Below are positions 10,231 through 17,274 of a stretch of 17,274 nt of DNA, piece after piece; the first letter of the stretch is position 1; every line of letters starts with the position of its first letter. The stretch covers positions 1,869,352 to 1,886,625 of the forward strand of contig KQ482063.1 in assembly GCA_001430745.1 (NCBI GenBank), in the 5' to 3' direction. A program made the position numbers and the translations under genes. Origin of the DNA: Auxenochlorella pyrenoidosa (Eukaryota; Chlorophyta; Trebouxiophyceae; Chlorellales; Chlorellaceae). The notes below the pieces were generated by a model. It saw only the letters and a program-made list of their open reading frames with translations, did not search any database and had not been told where the DNA came from.

Positions 10231-11702
10231 GGCAGCCGCACAGCAGACAGGGCCGTGCTCGGCCCCTGCAGCCGCTGCAAGTGGTGCCGCCATGTCTTCT
10301 GCCGCTACTGCCGGCGCCCCTGCCCGCGCTGCAGCAGCACTGCCCCGCTCCGTCGAGCCTGCGCCCGATTCGCCCCTCCCATTCACGAGCTCCGTGGTGC
10401 CTGGCTGCGGCTCTGCCGCCTCGGCCACCAGAAAACGACACACTATCCCCTGCAGGCAGGCGTGGCCACAGCTGAATGTAGGGTCAGGAGGGGTGTGGGT
10501 TGGCTGGACGCTTGGGGTGACAGGGTGCTGCCACTTGCTGCGGAAGACCCAGCAGCATGCTGCACACCTTGAGCCACGCGCCACCCGTGACGTCAAAAAT
10601 GGCCTGCAGACGCTCCAAACCGTCGCCTGCAGGTGAAAGGATGCCCGCTGACGTGGGATGAACGCGTAGTGGGAGAGCGGGTACATGCCATCCGACATCA
10701 GCACAGCGGGCGCCTGCCATTCAGTGGACCACAATCTCGAGCTGCTCACACAGGCCAGCCAGCACCCACTCCAGAACCACGGTGGTGCTTTTCCATACCC
10801 CTGCGTTCCAGGGCTCACCGCTCTGCACAGCCAGGGTGCTGCTATGAGCAAAGTTGGACTCGCTCACTGGCTGCCCAGCCGAGGAGCGGGACTCCTGGTG
10901 ACGCTGCTGGTACTCTTGCCACTGGCGCTGCACGTTCAGCGCAGCAGCGAGGTCACGTCCCTCTGCTTTGAAGGCGTGGGGCGCCGCAAAGCTGCTGCCG
11001 GTCTGCTGCCCCCCAAAGACCTGCACCCGCAGCGACCGCTCCACAAAGTCCTCGTCCACGGGCAGGCGGAGCGGCTCACAAGCTGGCTGCACTGCCGCGT
11101 GCGGCTGGCTGCCTGCGCTGCTGCTCGCGGCGGCGGCGGCGGAGGCAGTCACGGGCACCACGCGGGAAAAGTGCAGGGAGAGCTGGCCCCCAGCCGCTGG
11201 GTCGCCGTCAAGTGCCGGACTCCACTCCAGCTGAGGAGACACAAGCCTGCCAAGGGGCCTGGCTCCACTCCAAAGAATTCCCTGCACAGCAGCGGATCGT
11301 GAGACCGCCGCCAACCTTGCCTGAGGAGCGCTCGGATCACATCCAATGCGCTTTTCACCGGGTTTCTATGCCCCCCGCAGCTCCCCCAGTGGGCGCAGAC
11401 TTGGACAGGGCCCGCCCGCCTCCTGCGCCTACCTGCCAGGTCGCCCCGGCTAGACTGCTGGGAAGTGCTGCCGGGAATGCCGCTCGAGAGGGCTCCTTGT
11501 GAAGCGCTGGTGCCTGGGCGGTGCTGGTGAGAACACGGGTCTGTGCTGGCGAAACGGGGGCGACCTGCGGTGACGAAATGGCGCTCGTGATCGCAGGCGC
11601 GTGGTGACAGAATGGAGAAGGGTCCCGCAGCGAGTACACCGCAGCACTCACCGTCTCTGTTTTGCTTGTCTGCTGGGCTTGCTGTTTCCGTGCGCGTCCC
11701 AT
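5184..11702 (-). CDS. DUF789-domain protein with very long low-complexity N-terminal extension (8 exons, about 1672 aa)
   Basis: Exons: 11702-11652, 11230-10819, 10713-10568, 10449-8739, 8600-7468, 7196-6796, 6595-5778, 5530-5184; all introns GT-AG, total 5019 nt in one frame. DUF789, a plant/algal family of unknown function, is recognised in pieces from about residue 1127: DLERFLQAATP, then YYLPYLSAVQLF, then FAVAWYPLYCVP...FLTFHTL, and finally CPDYEFFSAR just before the stop. The splice joins rebuild these motifs (SW+FAVAWYPLY; QLPPG+TPAAP). Within the domain, exon 7 inserts about 200 Ala/Ser/Gly/Pro-rich residues. Residues 204-773 are one exon rich in Ala/Ser/Gly/Gln/Pro, with Q10 at about 278-287 and a repeated PVWQGAADSADVAAEAAA. 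Residues 1-203 are the least certain; they hold an unidentified module (LEWSPALDGDPAAGGQLSLHF... SLRVQVFGG). The ATG at 11702 is chosen because MGRARKQQAQ... ends at a strong ACG|GTGAGT donor. The first three exons could belong to a separate gene. Confidence 0.66.
8969..9099 (-). repeat. Two imperfect copies of a 47-bp coding repeat, 84-bp period
   Basis: Bases 8969-9015 and 9053-9099 match at most positions and sit 84 bp (28 codons) apart. Both encode PVWQGAADSADVAAEAAA on the minus strand, and the spacing keeps the frame, so this is a recent in-frame tandem duplication within the big exon of the DUF789 gene. The differences are mostly synonymous. Confidence 0.85.
10198..10227 (-). repeat. 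(CAG)10 microsatellite coding for Q10
   Basis: Ten perfect CTG triplets on the + strand, followed by CTT. On the minus strand this is ten CAG codons between Lys and His in the low-complexity region of the DUF789 protein. The purity of the codons suggests a length-variable microsatellite. Confidence 0.95.
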
Positions 11703-11999
11703 CAAATGCGGGAGAGAGCAAATGATCGTTGAAACGGCAGTTCTGAAAGCAACTCAGGCCACCACGTCTTGCGCGGCAGGCAGCATGTGGCTCCCGTGAC
11801 TTCTCATGCCTTCCCTGCAGTTGCCTTTTGATCGTGCCGTGAGAATTGGCGCGGGAGGGCTACAAAGTTGCCGCACTGAGTCTGCGCTGACAGGCAGAGG
11901 CAGCAAGGACTGTCCAGGTCTGTCTGATGCGCGGCCAGTGTTCCTTAATGCCCTTGATGCAAGCCAACCCAGATCCCTCTCGTGCTGCTCAGAGGGAGA
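11703..11999 (-). promoter_or_regulatory. Intergenic region upstream of the DUF789 gene
   Basis: About 300 nt between the candidate start at 11702 and the predicted poly(A) signal of the MATE gene. It would hold the promoter and 5' UTR. It is less GC-rich than the neighbouring exons, and I see no TATA box I would defend. Confidence 0.35.
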
Positions 12000-12004
12000 T
12001 TACA
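12000..12004 (-). other. Putative TGTAA poly(A) signal of the MATE gene
   Basis: TGTAA on the minus strand about 260 nt after the TAG at 12267-12265, a typical green-algal 3' UTR length. The interval 12005-12264 shows no other coding signal. Confidence 0.55.
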
Positions 12005-12264
12005 GGGTGCAATGACGGTATGAATGGGGAGGCGGCATATCCAAAACAGAGATTTGCCCGCCGGGTGTTGCGAGGGTACAACGTGCGCCTCAGCGCAAAG
12101 CTGAGCTTGCCGGGCGCAACAAAAGGAGGAGAAAGGAATACGGGACAGCAGGACGTTGATCAGATGATGGTGAATGTGGGTCAAATCGTTGGTGCGGGGC
12201 CCGCACAGGGCGCAGACAGCAGGGCAGCAGCAGCACGCATCTCGCTCCTAGAAGCCGCCGTGGG

Positions 12265-15200
12265 CTACAGCGCTGCTGGCGCCGCTGCAGGTGCTGCAGG
12301 TGCTGCTCGCAGCTCGCCGGCCAGCGGGCCGTTGCGCGACCACAGGCGCCAGGTGTTGCCGACCAGGCGACCGACGGTCAGGAACTGCAACGAGCACAGG
12401 AGCGCGGTGGCGGGCCATGCTGGGGCGAGCAGCATGCCTCGTCAACCAGCCACCTGCTGCTGCAAGAATGCCAAGCTGCCCAATAGAGTGGCGGCAGAGA
12501 CCCATGCTGGCAGCCCTGGACACGCCAGGCACAGCCCGGCCCCTCACCTTGATGACAAACCAGACCACCACGATGGGCCAGTGCATGCGCTGGCACAGCA
12601 CCAGGCCGCACGCGCAGGCAGCCGCGGTGAAGAGCATCGTCTGCAGCCACAGCGCCAGGTTTGCTGGGCGCGTCAGCGCAGGCAGGTGCAGCAGAAGGGG
12701 GCCCGACAGCACCTTCCTCCTCCCACACGGCTGCAACTGCTTATGTAGCCAACCACGTCCCGCCCTGCCCACCCAGACGGCAGCGCCCCCTTACCCGCCC
12801 CATCCAACCCGCCTCCTGGCTGCCCAGCAGCACGCCATCCATGACGCTGGCAGCAGCATCAAGCGGCATGTAGGCGGCAATCAGCGGCAGCACCTGCGGG
12901 CGGCGGGGCCAGAGGTGAGGGAGCCATTCAAGGCAGCAGGACCCGAGCGCTCGACGCGAGGTGACAGCGGTTGCGCTGCCCTGCCAGCCACAAGTGGGAG
13001 CGCGCAGGCGGGCGGCAGCAGCACCATGCTGGTGGAATTGCGCCCCCGCAGTCGTTGCTGCCGGACAGTTGGATAGCATGCATGCAGCAGGCTGCAAAGG
13101 CGCTGGCGGGCCTCACCGTTGCCACTTGGTGCACCACGGCCGGGTCCTTTGTGAACACGCCCGGCAGGCTGTCCCGCCCCGCCAGCAGCAGGCCCAGGAT
13201 GGCCACCCCCGCGGCCACCGCCAGGCACAGCGTGCGTCGGAAAACGGCGGCGGCGGAGCGGCGGTCGGCCTTGCCCAGGTGGAACGCCACCAGGGACTGC
13301 CCGGGGGGGGGGGGGGCCCAGCAATTAGGACAAGGCTTGGGTGGAAGAGCGGGCCGGTGGCCGGCTCCAGCTGGGCCAACGGTTGGTCCAGCTGGCGCAC
13401 GGCCCGGCAGCCGGGCGCAAGCGGCTGCAAGTTTGTCGCAGAAGGCGGCGTGGCGCCCCACCGGCCGCTAGCGCGCACCTGGGTGGCGATGTCCAGCGAG
13501 GTGAAGGCCTGGTTGCTGAACACCCAGATCTGCCGCAGGATTTCGTGGGCTGCAGAGGGACGGCAGGCGCACCAACAGCTGGGTCGTCAGCTAGCGCAGA
13601 AGGGTCGCCTTGCCCCTCACCCAAGCCCGCAAGCCAGCGCCAGGCAGGCCAGTCCCTGCCCGCTGGGCACCCCTGCGCCCTGCCTGCCTGGAGGGCCGGG
13701 CGTGCCGCCCCCCTGCACGACCCTGCCCCTCGGGCGGCTCCTCACCTGCCAGGCCCACAGCACCGAAGCTGGCAATGAGGCGGGTGGCCCACATGAGGCT
13801 TCCCATGGCCAGCAGCGAGCGGGCAGAGAGGAAGAGACCGTTGCGCAGCATGGGCGCCACCTCGCGCCACGTGGGCGGCCGCGCCAGGTCGGTCGCCCTG
13901 CGGGAAGCGCGGTCGCAGCAGGCCAGGTGCTTGGCACGCAGCGGCGGCGGCAGAATGCGTCCTAGGCGGGTTTGACAGGTGGGGTGCTTGCACATCATTG
14001 CGACAGCCAGAGCTGCCTCTGGGTGCCCAAGCAACCACCGCAACCAGAGCACACAGCAGAGATGCTCGACACAGCCTGGCCGCTGCACACAGCCTGGCCG
14101 CTGCACACCAGCGGCAGGGCAGCGTGCCGCCCACCTCATGTACCCCCGGCCCAGCACGGTGGCCAGCAGGAAGGCCAGCCCCCGCCCAGTGGGAGATGGA
14201 GGTGGCCAGCCCGGCGCCCGCCACGCCCCAGCCCAGCCCAAAGACCAGCGTCACCAGCAGCCCCAGGTGCAAAACGTTGCTGAACATGCCGGCCGCCAGG
14301 GGGGTCCTGCGGGGGGTGGGGGGCGAGGTGGGGGTTGGGGTTGGGGGGTGAAATGCTTCTCAGGGTTTGGGGTTTAAAGAAGCCAGCTGCCTCCATCACT
14401 GCGCCTCGTCGCCCTCCTCTCCCGCCCCGCCGCGCCCACCCCGCGCCCGCCCTCTCCAAAGCCATCGGCACCGTCCCCGGCCACCCACTCACCGCGTGTC
14501 CTTGAAGCCGCGGAAGGTGCCGGAGAGCACATAGTAGCCCAGGATGGCGGGGGAGGCCAGGCAGCGGGCCCGCATGTAGTCCACCGCGGGGCCGACGACC
14601 TCGGGCGCGGCGCCCATGGCCGCAAAGATGCGCGGGCACTGGGTGGACAGCAGCAGCGTCATGCTCACACCGATCACGCCCGCCAGCCACAGGCCCTGTG
14701 GACGGGCGGGGGGCAGGGTGGGCGGGCAGGGCGTGTTGGCCGCCCGAAGCAGGCCCTGGGATGCGTGGGCTCTCTGTGCCCTGGGATGCAGAGGCTCCTG
14801 TTAGCATGGTGGAGCGCGCCGGCAGGCCCATTCGTGGTGCCCGCTACAGCTCGCGTGCCAGTGGTGGTGCCGACCGCCCTGGCCAGCCAGCAGGCTCACA
14901 TGCGCGGCGATCTGCGACACCCCGGCGTCGTCCTTGCGGGCAGCCGCTGCCGCGATGCGTGGGGTGGTTGTGTACAGTAGGAAATTCCAGATGAAACTGC
15001 GGAGCAGTGGCGGGCAGGGGGTGGCCTGCGATTGGCGGCCTGCCACAGGCTGGCAGCAGGCATGGCTGAGCAGCTGATGGCGAGCCGGGTCCAATGAGGG
15101 TGCTGCTCTCGGTGCAACGGCCCTGCGTGGCGCTTGCGTTGATGGCATCAGCACAAGCGGCCCCTTGGTGCTGCCCAAGCCCTCCCTACCCGCGCCCTTA

Positions 15201-16178
15201 TGGCACCCCTACGGCAGAGGCGCTTGCTCACTTTGAGAAGTTGAAACAGATGGTGACCAGTCCCACGGCTGCCAGCGGCGCGGTACCCAGCTTGCTGCCA
15301 ATGACGGCGGTCGAGACCATGCCCATGATCGGATCCAGCAGCACGCTGCCGCAAGCGGGGAGAGGGCAGGAGGGGGAGGGGAAGCATTGAGCACGGCAGG
15401 CGGGCACAAAGAGGGTGAGCAGGCAAGCGGGTAGCATGTACGCAAGATGCAGCGCAGGCCAGAGCCCCGCATGAGGCAGGCAGCTGCAGTGCAGGGCGGA
15501 AAATGAAAGAAATGGTGCGTTCTGCTGACGAGGCTGGCACGCCGTGCTGGCTGCACTGCTGTGCAAGCATCCAGCATCCCAGCTGCTGGAGCACCGCACT
15601 GCTGATGGTCTGCTGGCTTGCAAGGCTGGCTTACAGCCCCGCTGCACCCCCGCACCGGGTCCCCGCTGCTCGGCCCCACGCCCAGCCCACCTGAACAGCG
15701 CAGGGATGGCCAGCAGGAAAATCTCCCGGTCATACGGGCTGCTCAGCCGGTGCCACCACGCCGCCGCCGCCGCCTCCACATGGAGCGCCCCTGTGTCGTC
15801 CCCCTCGTCAGCCCCAGCCGCCAGGCCGCGGACCATGTCGGCTGCACGCTGCGGCGGCCGCCTCTGACGGCTGCCCCGCCTGCTGCCCAGCTGCCGGCGA
15901 CACAGCAGCGGAGCGGGCTGGCTGCCCGCCGGCTGCGGTTGCCGCTGGTGGCGGGCGTGCACAGCCGGCGCGGCAGCCCGGGCGGCATGTCCTGTGGCTG
16001 TCGCTGGCGTCCCTCTGCACTGGGCCATACGTCCTAGCCGTGGCATGGCACCAGCTACAGGGTAGATGGTGCTTGCGGTGAACAGCGCTCGAGCAGGCAG
16101 GCGCGGCAGGCGTGGCACAGAGGCGGCCGCCACTGGCACTGTCACCGCCGCAGATCGGGCTGCTGCTGCCTGCAGCAT
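12265..16178 (-). CDS. MATE-family efflux transporter, probably plastid-targeted (11 exons; one apparent +1 frameshift)
   Basis: Exons: 16178-15691, 15345-15232, 14996-14900, 14695-14493, 14306-14135, 13897-13746, 13549-13479, 13296-13117, 12893-12795, 12640-12548, 12384-12265. Every junction is GT-AG and phase-matched except inside exon 5. The joins rebuild the plant FRD3/EDS5-type MATE signature: ALF+S-VLLDPIMGMVSTAVIG, FRGFKDTR+TPLAAG, VGLA+AHEILRQIWVFSNQAF, FHLGKADRR, PLDAAASVMDGVLLGSQ, and GRLVGNTWRLWSRNGPL at the end. MATE proteins export organic anions, cations or secondary metabolites using H+ or Na+ gradients through twelve TM helices. Residues 1 to about 140 form an Ala/Arg/Pro-rich N-terminal extension (MLQAAAARSAAVTVPVAAA...) that resembles a chloroplast transit peptide. 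Exon 5 has 172 nt where 171 are needed: the frame before the C5 run at 14179-14183 gives GLATSISHWAG, the next frame after it gives GLAFLLATVLGRGYMR. With that corrected the product is 595 residues. Substrate unknown. Confidence 0.85.
13303..13316. repeat. 14-base G homopolymer in a MATE intron
   Basis: Fourteen consecutive G on the + strand, so C14 on the transcribed strand. It forms the polypyrimidine tract directly before the GGGCAG acceptor of the MATE exon starting at 13296. The length is likely to vary between clones and reads. Confidence 0.95.
14071..14106. repeat. Perfect 18-bp tandem duplication in a MATE intron
   Basis: The unit acagcctggccgctgcac occurs twice back to back (14071-14088 and 14089-14106). 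It lies inside the intron between 14134 and 13898 and does not affect coding. Confidence 0.95.
14311..14376 (+). repeat. G-rich, quadruplex-prone tract with telomere-like units
   Basis: The + strand has runs of 4-7 G separated by T or TT (GGTGGGGGTTGGGGTTGGGG), then GGGTTTGGGGTTTAAAG. It lies in the MATE intron 14492-14307. The transcript carries the C-rich complement, which supplies the polypyrimidine tract of the acceptor at 14307. The G-rich strand could fold as a G-quadruplex in DNA. Confidence 0.6.
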
Positions 16179-16824
16179 GGCTGGCTGCTGTGGTTTATTG
16201 CCCAAGCCTCTTCAAGCCAGTGATCGTGACCTCTGGCGTTCCTGGCAGGTGGGCAGGCGCAGGGTTCAAGGGAGCGGTGCGTAATAATGCCGGCGGTCTG
16301 CGGTAAGGGCCACAAGGCCCCACAGCGGACGTGGGTTTGAGGCAGGGTCAGCCACCCGCGCCCATGGGCTAGCGCGCTGCGTGCTCAGCTGATTTCGTGC
16401 TGCTGCCTCTCTGACACCTGGCATCGATTGAAAAGCGATCCGGCGTGCTCACTATTATTTGGAAGAGGCGGCAGCCTGCCGGGGGCCTCGATGGGCCAGT
16501 GTGCAGAGCAGGGAGCTCACCACAGCTGCTAATAACTTAGCTGCTGATAGTTTATAGTGCACATAACCTGGAAGTTACGAAATCTATCAAAACCCTGCCA
16601 GCAGCAGCGCGCGGGCAAGGTGGGCACCTTGCAACTTGCCCTCCCGGCTTCCTTGGTCCTCTGAGCAGAAGCTGACAGCACCCAATGCATGGGTGTGTTC
16701 GATGGGGCCCGGCGCTCGCGTTGCTCAGCCCAGGCTGCCGCCGCCGTCGCTGCCCACTGCGTGCAGTCGTCCGTTCTCACCTGTGGAGAGGCCCTCCAGC
16801 TGTGCACGCTAGCAGCACGCAGCC
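16179..16824. promoter_or_regulatory. Shared upstream region of divergent MATE (-) and right-edge (+) genes
   Basis: About 646 nt between two divergent start codons. I see no gene in it. It includes AT-richer patches that stand out locally (CGTAATAATG near 16279, ACTATTATTTGG near 16450, TAATAACTTAGCTGCTGATAG near 16530 followed by TTTATAGTGC). The last is a TATA-like candidate about 270 nt before the + strand ATG. Whether the region is a true bidirectional promoter cannot be told from sequence. Confidence 0.35.
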
Positions 16825-17274
16825 ATGAGCGGCCTCAAGACCTTCAAGGGGGCGATGAGCAAGTTCTATGGCAAGTTCAAACCGATTGGCAAGGGCTGGC
16901 AACCCACGTAGCATGTTGCAGCATCGGCATGTCGTCGTCCTGCATGCCAGCAGCGTCCCTCCCATGCAGCTGACATGCCCTCCCTGGCCAGTGCCTGAGC
17001 GCTCCATCCCCATGTGATTCAAAACTGCACCAAACAGCCGGGGCGAAGGTCACGCACATTTTGCAGCCCGGCGGGCACCCCTCGCAGCCCCTGACGCACG
17101 TACCTGCCGTGCCCCTGCACCGCAGACGAGCAGCGCGCGGTGGTCAAGGGCATGAAGGAGCGCAGCCTGGTGAACAAGGCGCGCAATGAGGCCAAGCGGG
17201 AGATGGAGGAGGCGCAGGCGGACCAGCCGGTGCACCTGCTGCGCCTCGACGGGCGCGCCGCGCGGCTCACCAAG
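16825..17274 (+). CDS. Unrecognised Lys/Glu-rich protein, 5' part (3' truncated by window)
   Basis: Exon 1 starts at the ATG 16825 (context CGCAGCCATGAGC) and reads MSGLKTFKGAMSKFYGKFKPI before reaching TAG at 16909. Exon 2, after the acceptor CCCTGCACCGCAG, runs from 17126 to the window end and is open in only one frame: EQRAVVKGMKERSLVNKARN and on to DGRAARLTK. That frame needs one base from exon 1. No GT donor supplies it, but a GC donor does (ATTG|GCAAGG, exon end 16888, intron 16889-17125). A second GC donor with better consensus (TATG|GCAAGT, exon end 16870) has the same phase and would drop six residues. The protein looks soluble, with a charged helix. I do not recognise the family. 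Confidence is moderate for exon 2 and lower for the exact junction. Confidence 0.5.

Noticed and set aside
9510..10475. Long + strand Cys/Ala/Leu-rich open frame
   Set aside because: It is the antisense shadow of the large DUF789 exon; the Leu and Cys runs are complements of CAG/GCA-rich codons.
16689..16973. + strand frame covering the right-edge gene start
   Set aside because: It is out of frame with the ATG at 16825, whose MSGLKTFKGAM exon and phase-matched second exon are more convincing.
1..17274. Mobile element, CRISPR array, tRNA/rRNA gene or viral insertion
   Set aside because: I looked for terminal repeats, transposase or reverse-transcriptase motifs, regularly spaced repeats and tRNA T-arm motifs on both strands and found none. 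Only short simple or tandem repeats are present.

Overview
This is a GC-rich nuclear window from a eukaryote, most likely a unicellular green alga of the Chlorella type (Trebouxiophyceae; inference). The evidence is short exons separated by roughly 100-420 nt GTGAG...CAG introns, plant-type protein families (DUF789, plant/algal MATE), CAG/polyQ and Ala/Ser/Gly-rich exons, and TGTAA motifs downstream of stops, which is the usual poly(A) signal of green algae. Nothing bacterial is visible: no operons, insertion sequences, CRISPR arrays or tRNA/rRNA genes. Gene models were built by hand from splice sites and codon-phase bookkeeping.

Layout. (1) 1-228, +: last exon of a renalase-like FAD-dependent amine oxidase/oxidoreductase. 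(2) 898-1536, -: a tiny secreted protein consisting of a signal peptide plus one six-cysteine ShKT-type domain, with a GC-AG intron and a 31-nt exon. (3) 2267-3062, -: a four-exon gene for a 106-residue protein of unknown function. (4) about 3344-4230, -: a tentative small one-TM protein. (5) 5184-11702, -: a large eight-exon gene for a DUF789 protein of about 1670 residues, whose long low-complexity N-terminal extension carries a Q10 tract and a repeated module. (6) 12265-16178, -: an eleven-exon MATE transporter, probably plastid-targeted, with one net extra base in exon 5. (7) 16825-17274, +: the 5' end of an unrecognised Lys/Glu-rich protein, with another candidate GC-AG intron.

All internal genes from 898 to 16178 lie on the minus strand. 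The first converges on the + gene at the left edge, and the MATE gene diverges from the + gene at the right edge across a roughly 650-nt shared upstream region. The genes look like independent eukaryotic loci; I see no functional cluster. The points most worth checking are the stand-alone ShKT protein, the MATE frameshift, the recurrent GC-AG introns (including an in-frame optional one in the DUF789 gene), and the unidentified N-terminal module of the DUF789 protein.
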